In this document: positions 17,158 through 25,190 of the stretch, piece by piece | Layout: every line of letters begins with the position of its first letter | Numbering within the stretch: the stretch's first letter is position 1 | NCBI RefSeq assembly: GCF_017104565.1 | Contig: NZ_JAAGPD010000002.1 | Location: forward strand, 124,001 to 188,000 | Reading direction: 5' to 3' | DNA length: 64,000 nucleotides | Origin: Paraburkholderia sp. Tr-20389 | GTDB taxonomy: Bacteria; Pseudomonadota; Gammaproteobacteria; Burkholderiales; Burkholderiaceae | Translations under genes and position numbers: made by a program | The notes under the pieces: generated by a model | Told to the model about the DNA's origin: nothing | Database searches by the model: none | The model's input: the letters and a program-made list of their open reading frames with translations, nothing else

Positions 17158-17332
17158 TCAGGCTGCGGCGGGCGCCGGAGTGCTAACACTGGTTGGCTCA
17201 GCCGCTACCGGATTCTGCGGCGCCCGCTTCGCCGGTGCCTTCCTTGCCACTGCTTTTTTCGTCGCTGCCTAGCTGACGAAGCGCGAGAACGAAGCGCACA
17301 TTCAACGCATGGTTCATTTCGTCACGGCTCAT
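17158..17332 (-). pseudogene. Decayed small gene with Ala/Lys/Pro-rich tail
   Basis: A minus-strand ATG at 17332 opens 44 codons (MSRDEMNHALNVRFVLALRQ...) ending at 17198. From about 17264 an alternative minus frame reads AATKKAVARKAPAKRAP and continues to a stop at 17158, the kind of tail seen in histone-H1-like, H-NS-like and phasin proteins. The two pieces would join by one frameshift near 17265. This suggests a broken gene, but the 44-codon frame could also stand alone. Confidence 0.3.
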
Positions 17333-17559
17333 CAGTGTGTCCCGTACGAATGAGTCAGCCAGGTCGCCGCCTGTTGGCGGAGGCTTGATTGGCGATTCAG
17401 CCGATGAACTGGAATGGCCGAAAATTAGCCGTTCTCACCCTTTCTCACGCCCTGTTCATTCAACTCTTCGTCGTCTCGAGAAAGAAGGCCGGATAGGTCT
17501 ACACCTGACACTCGCTCCTCCAGGGGTCGCCTCGGCCGAAGCTCTACCGCTCTAAAGGC
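17333..17559. other. Gap without recognised features
   Basis: No supported gene or signal between the decayed minus-strand fragment and the TPR membrane-protein gene. Confidence 0.3.
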
Positions 17560-18312
17560 TTACCGGCTCAAGGCAGCCTGGGCCCGTTGGAGCCACTCGC
17601 TGTTATGTTCGCGAGCGTGCCGCGGCCAATGCCTGGCGTCGTGCACGATCTCAGCATAAAGTTCGCGCGCACGCTGGCGGTCGGCATCGTCGGGCTGCGC
17701 CACTAGCCAATCAGCGTACAGGCAACGGGGTGCAGCGTCGCTTGCGCTCGCGAGCGCCATTTCGAACGCAGCGCGTGTCCCTGGCGCACCGATCGCCGCC
17801 TGGACACGCGCATTGAGCAGGGACGGCTCCGGCCGCCGGCGGGCGAGAGGATCGACCGTGAACAGTGTTTCCAGCGTGTCCCGCGAAGCCGCAGCATCGC
17901 CGTTGGCAAACTGCGCACGCGCCAACCCTTGGAGTAAAGCGGGATCGGATGAGAACGGCCCACTGGCTGCCGCCTGGTAGTGCTCGAGGGCTTCGGAAGC
18001 ATTTCCCGCATCGAGCAGCGCTGCACCTAGCCGCATGCGATGCGCGACGGTCGGCGCACGATCGAAATCTGTCCGCGCCTCGCGCACCGCCCGGTTGGGA
18101 TCGACAAGCTGCGAGATGGCTTTCGTCGCCGCCATCGCACCACGCGACTGGCGCAGAGCGGGCAAGTAAATAACAAAGAAGTACACCAGACTGCCCAAGC
18201 CTGGGAACAGAAACAGGATCAGCAGCCAGTACATGTTCTGCTGAGTACGCACGGCATGCACCGCGAAGAACAGGGCGATGATGACGTAAAGGCTGATTCC
18301 GAATATGCGCAT
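17560..18312 (-). CDS. Membrane-anchored TPR protein
   Basis: 250 residues. Two hydrophobic helices at the N-terminus (about 1-20 and 27-52, MYWLLILFLFPGLGSLVYFF) resemble the phospholipase-D-nuclease N-terminal module, followed by a cytoplasmic tetratricopeptide region (AHRMRLGAALLDAGNASEAL; ALLQGLARAQFANGD). Such proteins usually scaffold other membrane proteins. It stands alone, divergent from the amine oxidase gene, so its partner is unknown. Confidence 0.75.
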   Translation of the reverse strand: MRIFGISLYVIIALFFAVHAVRTQQNMYWLLILFLFPGLGSLVYFFVIYLPALRQSRGAMAATKAISQLVDPNRAVREARTDFDRAPTVAHRMRLGAALLDAGNASEALEHYQAAASGPFSSDPALLQGLARAQFANGDAAASRDTLETLFTVDPLARRRPEPSLLNARVQAAIGAPGTRAAFEMALASASDAAPRCLYADWLVAQPDDADRQRARELYAEIVHDARHWPRHAREHNSEWLQRAQAALSR

Positions 18313-18575
18313 TTACGAGGAGGTCGGTTGAGGTGCGTCGCCGGCGGCACGTGAGCGAAGCGGCAAAAGGCTATTGTGGCAGAAGCGCGGCGCCAGCCAG
18401 CTGGAACCCGCGCATGCCGGTGCTTTTTCGAGGCCCCCCCTTCAGTAGCCGACCAGCGAAGCACAGTCGACGCTCCTCGTACCGGACAATCGCACGCATG
18501 ACGAGAAACAGATCACCCCTTTAATATCTAACTTTGCGCCATCGTTTTCTCTTCAGTCGCGGAGACCACCTCCTC

Positions 18576-20168
18576 ATGCCGGGAATGAACGCAAACGCGA
18601 TGAGTCGCCGTCAGTTGCTTACGCTGATCGGCAGGAACCTCGGGGCGGCCGCCATGATGCAAAGCATGGGCTCGCTGGGGTTCGCCGCTTCCTCGACCTA
18701 CGCTGGACCGCTCCGGCTCGATGGCGCGCCGAAAGGCACGCGGATTCTCGTGCTCGGCGCAGGCATGGCGGGCCTCGTCGCCGCTTTTGAGTTGAAGCGC
18801 GCGGGCTATCACGTGCAGGTGCTGGAGTACAACAACCGCGCAGGCGGTCGCGCGTGGACTGTCAGAGGCGGTGATCGTTATACGGAACTCGGCGGTGCCA
18901 CCCAGTATTGCGATTTCGCTGACGGGCTTTATCTGAATCCAGGGCCGTGGCGCATTCCGTATCACCACCAGGGCGTACTCGACTACGCAAAACGCCTGAA
19001 AGTGCCCCTCGAACCATTTATCCAGGTCAATTACAACGCTTACCTGCATTCGGCGGAGGCTTTCGACGGCAAGCCGCAACGATTCCGCGCGGTGCAGACC
19101 GACTATCAAGGCTATATCGCCGAACTGCTTTCCAAAGCCATCCGCAAAGACGCACTCGGTGATGCGTTGTCAGCCGAAGATGCGCATCTGCTGCTCGAAT
19201 CCCTGCGCAAATGGGGTGCACTCGAACGGGATGGCGCCTATCAGGCGGGGCGGCGAAGCAGCGAGCGCCGCGGCTTCGCGACCCCGCATGGCGGTGGCCT
19301 GATGCCCCTCGCCGTCCCGTCGAATCTGCTTCCGCGCGACCCTTTGCTTGCATCGCGTTTGTGGCAATGGCTCTCGTCAGGTAACGAGCAGGACTATCAG
19401 AGCAGCATTTTCCAGCCGGTCGGCGGCATGGACAGGATTGCCCATGCGCTTCATGCGCAGGTCGCAAGCACCGTAGCGTTCAACGCCAAAGTCACGGCCA
19501 TCCTGCAGGACCAGCACGGCGTCACAGTGCGCTATACCGATACGACCACCGCTACCGAACGGAACGCGCACGCGGATTGGCTCGTGTGCACTATTCCGCT
19601 TTCCATCCTGAGTCAGATCGACATTGCGGTCGGCCCTGCCATGCTTGCCGCGATCGATGCTGTGCCCTACGAGACGTCGGTGAAAATCGGGCTGCAATTC
19701 GGCCGGCGATTCTGGGAAGAAGACGAGCAGATTTACGGCGGCATCACGCACACCGACCTACCGATCGCGACGATCGGCTATCCGGCGACAGGTTACGGAT
19801 CGACCGGCCCTGCGGTTCTGCTCGGCGCCTACATGTGGGGGCCCGCCAGCTACGAAATAGGCGCGTTGTCGCCGGGCGAACGTATCGCGGTGGCATTGAG
19901 CCAGGGTAGCCAGATCCATCCGCAATATGCGAGCGAGTACCAGACGGGCTTTGCGGTGAGCTGGAGCCGGTCCCCGTTCACGAATGGCTGCTTCGCCGCG
20001 TGGACGGAAGAGTTGAGAAAGGCGCATTACGCAAATCTCTGTGCGATCGACGGACGGATCGTCCTTGCCGGAGAACACGCCTCTCATATCCCGGCATGGC
20101 AGGAAGGCGCCGTGCTGTCTTCACTGGATGCGATCAGCCGGTTACATCGGAGAATCGTCAATGGATAG
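18576..20168 (+). CDS. Tat-exported flavin amine oxidase/dehydrogenase
   Basis: About 530 residues; ATG at 18576 or 18585 are both possible. An N-terminal twin-arginine-like signal (SRRQLLTLIG, then AAAMM and a later Ala-rich segment) precedes a monoamine-oxidase-type FAD domain: ILVLGAGMAGLVAAFELK with the acidic residue in VLEYNNRAGGRAW, and the C-terminal FAD contact RIVLAGEHASHIPAWQEGAV. It should oxidise an amine or amino acid in the periplasm. It overlaps the following cytochrome c gene by 8 bp. The same pairing (flavoprotein plus dedicated cytochrome c) is known for nicotine oxidoreductase NicA2 and CycN, so this enzyme may be a dehydrogenase rather than an oxygen-using oxidase. The substrate is unknown. 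Confidence 0.88.
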   Translation: MPGMNANAMSRRQLLTLIGRNLGAAAMMQSMGSLGFAASSTYAGPLRLDGAPKGTRILVLGAGMAGLVAAFELKRAGYHVQVLEYNNRAGGRAWTVRGGDRYTELGGATQYCDFADGLYLNPGPWRIPYHHQGVLDYAKRLKVPLEPFIQVNYNAYLHSAEAFDGKPQRFRAVQTDYQGYIAELLSKAIRKDALGDALSAEDAHLLLESLRKWGALERDGAYQAGRRSSERRGFATPHGGGLMPLAVPSNLLPRDPLLASRLWQWLSSGNEQDYQSSIFQPVGGMDRIAHALHAQVASTVAFNAKVTAILQDQHGVTVRYTDTTTATERNAHADWLVCTIPLSILSQIDIAVGPAMLAAIDAVPYETSVKIGLQFGRRFWEEDEQIYGGITHTDLPIATIGYPATGYGSTGPAVLLGAYMWGPASYEIGALSPGERIAVALSQGSQIHPQYASEYQTGFAVSWSRSPFTNGCFAAWTEELRKAHYANLCAIDGRIVLAGEHASHIPAWQEGAVLSSLDAISRLHRRIVNG

Positions 20169-20580
20169 CTTGACGCTGATTCTCAGGGCGCTATCGATGG
20201 TTTTGCTGGTTGGAACCGCGACGATGTGGGCTGAGGCCGTGGCGCAAGACGGATCACACGCGTTCACGATTTCGCCGGGATATCGCTTTACTGAAGAAAG
20301 CGGTGAAGCGCTTTACATCGCTACATGCGCGGGATGTCACATGCTGGATGGAAAAGGGGCGCAAGGTGCGGGGCGTTACCCGGCGCTCGCTGGCAATCCT
20401 GCGGTCGAAACAGCGCCGTATGTCATTGTCAATGTGCTGCACGGCCGAAAAGGGATGCCATCGTTTGGCGATGAGATGGATGACGATCAGGTCGCTGCTG
20501 TCGTTAACTACACGAGAACCCATTTCGGTAATCGGTTTTCTGGCAGTGTTGCGCCGAGCGAGGTCAGGCGTTTGCGCTGA
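20161..20580 (+). CDS. Periplasmic class I cytochrome c
   Basis: 139 residues with a signal peptide (ILRALSMVLLVGTATMWAEA). A single haem site CAGCH is followed by the GAGRYPALAGNP block; the distal Met ligand is probably in KGMPSF. The gene begins inside the end of the amine oxidase gene, so both proteins are made together, and the cytochrome is the likely electron acceptor of that flavoprotein, feeding the respiratory chain. Confidence 0.9.
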   Translation: MDSLTLILRALSMVLLVGTATMWAEAVAQDGSHAFTISPGYRFTEESGEALYIATCAGCHMLDGKGAQGAGRYPALAGNPAVETAPYVIVNVLHGRKGMPSFGDEMDDDQVAAVVNYTRTHFGNRFSGSVAPSEVRRLR

Positions 20581-20735
20581 GTTTGCTCCTTGTGGCTGGC
20601 GAAGTATTACTTCTCTTTCTCACACCCTCCTCCGTTGCTTCGCAAAGCTGATGTGATGGCACGAGGTACCGGGTCGTGCGCCTCTCGTATCGGAGAGTAA
20701 CGGGCACTTGCCAGAGGAGACAGGTGGCGCGTCTT
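20581..20735. other. Gap after the cytochrome c gene
   Basis: No supported gene; it leads into the palindrome and gene fragments listed next. Confidence 0.3.
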
Positions 20736-20765
20736 CGGCCTTATGTGAAGCTTCACATAGGGCCG
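20736..20765. promoter_or_regulatory. 30 bp near-perfect palindrome
   Basis: CGGCC-T-TATGTGAAG/CTTCACATA-G-GGCCG: 14 of 15 base pairs match (the exception, T/G, is a wobble pair on one strand). The core TGTGA-N4-TCACA has CRP-like half-sites with FNR-like 4 bp spacing. There is no T run, so it does not look like a simple terminator. No intact gene starts nearby. Confidence 0.5.
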
Positions 20766-20789
20766 ATCGGCAGCCGGGCGCCGCCCTTC

Positions 20790-20960
20790 GTCTCGCGTAT
20801 CCGGCGCCCGCCACCAAGACTGCTTGCGATGATAAGGCCCGGGTTATCGGGGCAATCACGCTCACGGTCATGATCATCGGACCGATGTCGCGCCATTCCG
20901 CGACGCCAGGCGAGCGAGGCCGCGAATCACGCCGGCGCCGACAAAGCCGATTTTCGCAAC
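20790..20960 (-). pseudogene. Remnant of an NAD(P)-binding oxidoreductase (F420-reductase-like)
   Basis: On the minus strand, right after an intact AGGAGG-type ribosome site (20963-20970), the sequence reads VAKIGFVGAGVIRGLARLAS, the Rossmann start of NADPH-dependent F420-reductase-like proteins. A frameshifted continuation SSLGGGRRIRET matches the loop after the first helix. No further conserved part follows. It is a decayed 5' end only. Confidence 0.4.
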
Positions 20961-20988
20961 CGCCTCCTGATTGCGTCCGTCCACGCGC

Positions 20989-21240
20989 TCATCGCGTGAA
21001 GACGGCCTTTCCCCGCGTGCGGCCTTCAATCATCGCTGCGATCGCCGCACGAGCCTCCGTCATCGGCACGACAGCGCCCACCTCCGGCTTGATGTCGTTA
21101 CGGATGATGAACTGCATCATGGCTTTCATCTCTTCGAGCGTGCCCATGATGGTGCCGCGTATGTCGATCTGCTCGACAACGATCCGCAGCAGATCGGTTT
21201 CAGTGGCATGGCCGGATAAAGTTTTCGTCCGTCTCGCGAC
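20989..21240 (-). pseudogene. C-terminal remnant of a zinc-type alcohol dehydrogenase/quinone reductase
   Basis: The minus strand encodes DIRGTIMGTLEEMKAMMQF, IIRNDIKPEVGAVVPMTEAR and AAIAAMIEGRTRGKAVF, the typical end of MDR-superfamily dehydrogenases. The cofactor domain and zinc ligands are missing; sequence upstream of about 21240 is unrelated. The frame begins at 21375 but that N-terminal part is not dehydrogenase-like. Confidence 0.7.
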
Positions 21241-21777
21241 GATGCGCGGCATCCTTGCCTTTACCGACCCGATGTCGATCGAAAGTCGCTGCCGAATACG
21301 CTGAGCCGTGATGCGCGCAGTCAATTCAAAGCTTGCAAATTCCTGACAATCTGGCTTTAATGAGGATGTCTGCATCCTTGGTCGCTTAAGAGCGACCTAA
21401 TTGAGGCCATAACAGTGCATTTCCCCCTGAGTCTTGCTGTCCTGATGTGTGTCCGTTCTCGGGGCCTACCCGAAGAGGAAACGTGCGGACATCGAGACCC
21501 GGGGACTGTGAAACGCACACGGAGCCGCGTTCTTCCCGCGGACAAGTCAGCACTTCCCTTCGCCCGGCGCTTCGAATAACAGCGAAGAGCCGGGCCTTCT
21601 ACCAGACCTGACGGCACACGACGCCATCGTTTCGCGCCTTGGCGAAGCAAGTAGCGCGCAGCAACGCTGCAGTCGAGTGTCGCGTCCAACAGCCTCCCGT
21701 TGCGCTGATAACGCGCGGCCTGCTCTCGCGCTGTGATCGCGGCGGGGTTAACCACGTGCTGGAAAACTGGGAAAGTC
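21241..21777. other. Gap without recognised genes
   Basis: About 540 bp before the Rnk-like operon. Only short overlapping frames are present and none has a recognisable domain. A promoter for the downstream operon should lie at its right end. Confidence 0.3.
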
Positions 21778-22167
21778 ATGAGAACGCAAGCGAAGCATCC
21801 GTTGCAGGCTGTTCAAGCCGGGAAGACACTCGCGATCGAGTTCGCAAATCAGCCTGCAGATATGCAGGCGCGACACGTTGCCCAATGGAGTTACTGCTCG
21901 AGATATAAGGGCTACCGCCTTTCAGCCCATGCGCAGCCCGCAAACATCGATCTATATGCCGCCGACCTCGTGATTGAACACTCGGACGCCTCACCATGTC
22001 ACTTTCGCGCCCTGGACTATTTCTACACGGCAGCGGAGGCGGTAGGGTATGCGACACGATGGGGAAGGATATGGGTCGATCACCGACTGCAAAAAGCGGC
22101 CGAGCGAGCCATGGTTACCAACATCATGGACCGCGGACCTGGCACCGCTCGCGCAAGCGCGGAGTAG
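21778..22167 (+). CDS. Hypothetical protein, first gene of Rnk-like operon
   Basis: 129 residues from the ATG before RTQAKHPLQAVQAG; the extension upstream is not supported. A C-terminal block CHFRALDYFYTAAEAVGYAT followed by RWGRIWVDHRLQK looks like a conserved domain seen in small burkholderial proteins, but I cannot name it. No signal peptide. It ends 5 bp before the next gene. Confidence 0.65.
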   Translation: MRTQAKHPLQAVQAGKTLAIEFANQPADMQARHVAQWSYCSRYKGYRLSAHAQPANIDLYAADLVIEHSDASPCHFRALDYFYTAAEAVGYATRWGRIWVDHRLQKAAERAMVTNIMDRGPGTARASAE

Positions 22168-22172
22168 CCATC

Positions 22173-22544
22173 ATGCAAACGCTCACCTCACTGTCAGTCG
22201 CGCGGCCTCTTCGCTTTGTGCTGCGGGACGCAGGCAACCCGACAGCAGCACTACTCTACTGGCTCGGTGCCACGAAGCCTTCTACGTACGCGAGCTTTGC
22301 CGAGGTCACCCGGCGCCTGGCCCCACTGATGCAGGTGGTCTTTCCAGATGAGCGTCCCGGCGCGTTCGTGAACCGGGAGGTCGTGCGCTGCGTGCATCGA
22401 TCGCCCACGGCTACACGGCTGATCTTTTTCGATGAGTCCTGGCTGGACATATGGGATGACAGCCGATGCTCAGACATCTGCAATCTTCAATCTTGCCGGA
22501 GGCAATCGTGCTGCTCCCCCACACCCACTATCTCACTGATATGA
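22173..22544 (+). CDS. Hypothetical protein, second gene of Rnk-like operon
   Basis: 123 residues, MQTLTSLSVARPLRFVLRDA at the start and an acidic, aromatic segment (LIFFDESWLDIWDD) before a cysteine-rich tail. No known motif. It lies 5 bp after the upstream gene and its stop overlaps the next start (ATGA at 22541), so its translation is coupled to the Rnk-like protein. Confidence 0.6.
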   Translation: MQTLTSLSVARPLRFVLRDAGNPTAALLYWLGATKPSTYASFAEVTRRLAPLMQVVFPDERPGAFVNREVVRCVHRSPTATRLIFFDESWLDIWDDSRCSDICNLQSCRRQSCCSPTPTISLI

Positions 22545-22954
22545 AGACGTTTGCGGAAAATGAGCGCATCGTGTCCGAAAGCGATCTGGCTCAACTGAAA
22601 GCGTGCATCAATCTGCCAACGGCGACACCGCAGCAGCGGGCGATGGTGGAGACGATTGAGGCCACCGCTTTACTTGTCGCCCCCGAGCAGATACCGCCGG
22701 ACGTCGTCACGATGAACACGATGATCGAATGCGCGGCACTCAACAGTGCGGACACACATTGCTGGACGTTGGTTTATCCCGACAAGGCGGACTATCGGAT
22801 GGGACATCTGTCGGTGCTGTCGCCTGCCGGCATCTCGCTTTTGGGTGGGCGATGTGGGCAGACCGTAGTGTGCCGACCACCGAGCGGCGTGCAGATCCGT
22901 TACGTTATCCAGGCGATACTGCTACAACCGGAGAGTCGGCACTTCGCTCAATGA
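22541..22954 (+). CDS. rnk: Rnk/GreA-type nucleoside-diphosphate-kinase regulator-like protein
   Basis: 137 residues. The N-terminal part is a short helical segment (SESDLAQLKACINLP), and the C-terminal FKBP-like domain of GreA/GreB/Rnk is clear: PPDVVTMNTMIECAALNSA, TLVYPDKADYRMGHLSVLSP, AGISLLGGRCGQTV. Rnk proteins bind RNA polymerase near the secondary channel. The usual Gly-Tyr-Arg-x-Gly loop reads GGRCGQTVVC. The ATGA overlap with the upstream gene fixes the start. Confidence 0.85.
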   Translation: MKTFAENERIVSESDLAQLKACINLPTATPQQRAMVETIEATALLVAPEQIPPDVVTMNTMIECAALNSADTHCWTLVYPDKADYRMGHLSVLSPAGISLLGGRCGQTVVCRPPSGVQIRYVIQAILLQPESRHFAQ

Positions 22955-23031
22955 CGCCTTTGCCTACCGGCCGACTCGGGGTAGCCGGGCAGTTGCAATC
23001 CTTCCGCGATTGATAAGGCTATATGGCCACG

Positions 23032-23544
23032 TCAATTCCATCGCAGTGGCCATGAGCCCCGTTTAATCGTGGTCCAGTAGATCCAGCCAATCGCAACCAG
23101 CGCAACCGCCCCTAACGTCGTTGGCAACACCAGAAAAGACCAACCCGGTTGAGCGGCGAAGATGATCACCGGGTTGCTGCCAGCGGGTGGGTGAACGGTC
23201 CGCGTGACCATCATCAGCATCAGAGCGCACGCGGCCGCTACGGCCATGGGAAGGTACCCCGAACCGAACAGATGCAAACAGAGCAAACCCGTCAGGCTCG
23301 TCAAAACGTGTCCTCCGACGATGTTTCGCGGTTGTGAGAACGGGCTGGCCGGGAAGCCGAACAACAGCACACAGGTTGCTCCAAACGAGCCGAGAATCCA
23401 TGGCTGGGCAGTTTTATTTGCGAGCATGCCAACGAGAGCCAGCGCGATGAACCCGCCCAGGCCGGCGAGCAGTATGCTGCCGGCCTGGGCACGCCACGTC
23501 GAGGCCCCGCGCTCGCCAGCAGGAGCGGCGGACGGGATCGTCAT
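23032..23544 (-). CDS. HPP-family integral membrane protein
   Basis: 170 residues with about four to five membrane helices. The family signature HPPAGSNPVI is exact, preceded by GSFGATCVLLFGFPASPFSQ. Some HPP proteins transport nitrite or small anions. It begins 5 bp after the stop of the formate dehydrogenase gene, so the two are co-transcribed; a role in moving formate or another small anion is only an inference. Confidence 0.88.
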   Translation of the reverse strand: MTIPSAAPAGERGASTWRAQAGSILLAGLGGFIALALVGMLANKTAQPWILGSFGATCVLLFGFPASPFSQPRNIVGGHVLTSLTGLLCLHLFGSGYLPMAVAAACALMLMMVTRTVHPPAGSNPVIIFAAQPGWSFLVLPTTLGAVALVAIGWIYWTTIKRGSWPLRWN

Positions 23545-23549
23545 AGGAC

Positions 23550-24752
23550 TCAGGCCTTCTTGAAGCGAGCCGCTTCTTCAGAACCTTTCGTCGCGTTGCC
23601 CGCGCTGTACGAGTGCGCGCCGACGCCTGCGAGCTTCCCGCCTTGCACGATGAGGTATTCATCGCGGATCGGGCGTCCTTCGAAGTAGCACTCGAGAATT
23701 TCGCGTGTGCCTGCGGCATATCGCGCCTGTGCCGAGAGGCTGGTGCCCGAGATGTGCGGCGTCATACCCTGGTGCGGCATGCTGCGCCACGGGTGGTCCG
23801 CCGGTGCGGGCTGTGGGAACCACACGTCGCCGCCGTAGCCAGCCAGCTGACCGCTCTTCAGCGCATCGACGATCGCATCGCGATCGCACAGCTTGCCGCG
23901 TGCCGTATTGATCAGATAGGCGCCGCGCTTGAAGTTCTTCAGCGTGTTCGCATTGATCATGTGTTCCGTTTCGGGGTGCAGCGGGCAGTTCAGTGTCACG
24001 ACGTCACACACCTTGGTCAGGCTCTCAAGGCTCGTGTGATGCGTGAGGTTGAGTTCCTTCTCCACCGACTCTGGCAGGCGGTGGCGATCAAGGTAGTGCA
24101 GCTTCATGTCGAACGGCTTGAGTAGCCGCAAGACGCGCAGTCCGATCCGGCCCGCCGCGACGGTACCCACGTGCATTCCTTCGACGTCGTACGAGCGTTC
24201 GACGCAATCGGCAATATTCCAGCCGCCTTTGTTGGCCCAATCGTGGGACGGAATATAGTTGCGGACGAGAGCAAGCGTGGTCATCACGACGTGTTCGGCC
24301 ACGCTATTGCTGTTGCAGTAGGTGACTTCCGCGACGGTGATGCCCCGATCCATCGCAGCCTGGAGATCGGTATGGTCGGAACCGATACCCGCAGTGACGA
24401 TCATCTTGAGTTTGGGCGCCTTCGCGATACGCTCGGCGGTCATATACGCAGGCCAGAACGGCTGCGAAATAACAATTTCAGCATCATGCAGTTCGCGGTC
24501 GAGCACGCTGTCGGCGCCGTCTTTACTGGAAGTCACAACCAACTGATGGTCCTTCGATTCCAGATATTTGCGCAGGCCCAGTTCGCCCGACACGCACCCC
24601 AGCAGATGCCCCGGCGTGAAATCGATCGCCTTGGGAGTCGGCGTGGTCTGTCCGTCCGGATAGCGCGTGATTTCCGGAATGGTGTCACGGGCATATTGCC
24701 TCGGCATGCCGTTGACCGGATCGTCGTACAACACACAAACAATTTTCGCCAC
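23550..24752 (-). CDS. fdh: NAD-dependent formate dehydrogenase
   Basis: 400 residues, the length of bacterial NAD-FDH. The likely start is a GTG preceded by GGAGA; the longer frame lacks a ribosome site. It shows the D-2-hydroxyacid dehydrogenase fold with FDH-specific parts: KIVCVLYDDPVNGMP at the N-terminus, TVAEVTYCNSNSVAEHVVM, the NAD loop VAAGRIGLRVLRLLKPF with Asp in LHYLDRHRLP, catalytic Arg in INTARGKLCDRDAI and catalytic His in GMTPHISGTSLSAQ. It oxidises formate to CO2 and yields NADH without metal or selenium. Upstream is a 438 bp gap to a divergent flavin reductase gene. Confidence 0.94.
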   Translation of the reverse strand: MAKIVCVLYDDPVNGMPRQYARDTIPEITRYPDGQTTPTPKAIDFTPGHLLGCVSGELGLRKYLESKDHQLVVTSSKDGADSVLDRELHDAEIVISQPFWPAYMTAERIAKAPKLKMIVTAGIGSDHTDLQAAMDRGITVAEVTYCNSNSVAEHVVMTTLALVRNYIPSHDWANKGGWNIADCVERSYDVEGMHVGTVAAGRIGLRVLRLLKPFDMKLHYLDRHRLPESVEKELNLTHHTSLESLTKVCDVVTLNCPLHPETEHMINANTLKNFKRGAYLINTARGKLCDRDAIVDALKSGQLAGYGGDVWFPQPAPADHPWRSMPHQGMTPHISGTSLSAQARYAAGTREILECYFEGRPIRDEYLIVQGGKLAGVGAHSYSAGNATKGSEEAARFKKA

Positions 24753-25190
24753 GATATCTGTCTCCGCTCTGAAGGAATAGGAACCGGGAGCCATGGGGCT
24801 GCCCGCGTACGATCGCGCTGCTTGCCGCCGATCGACGCACAGAGTGTTGACCAGACGCGTAGCAGAGGTCTAATCGTTTCGACGCATGACTTGATAAAGC
24901 GGGCTTATGAAGATCTACTCGAAGCGTCGGAACGGCGTGCTTTTCCCAACCTCGCGCGGTGTCTATCGTGTGCATAGACGGTCACACATGGATCGACCTG
25001 AAAGCAGTCGCTTAAACAGAAAGTACGCTCTGCAAATACCAACGTTGCACTAATCGGTCAAAGCCTTTAACCGCGCGGGTTTCAACGCCCGATCACCACT
25101 GCGGTATCACCACCATCCGGTTCCGATCTCCATCCCTGACACGGTATCGGCTAGAGTTCCAACTGTGATGCAGGTCCTATTGGAGGAGAC
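24753..25190. other. Divergent regulatory gap between fdh and flavin reductase gene
   Basis: About 438 bp without a supported gene. It must hold the promoters of both divergent genes. I looked for a sigma-54 (-24/-12) match and an FNR box and found none. The GGAGGAGA ribosome site of the right-hand gene ends at its edge. Confidence 0.4.
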
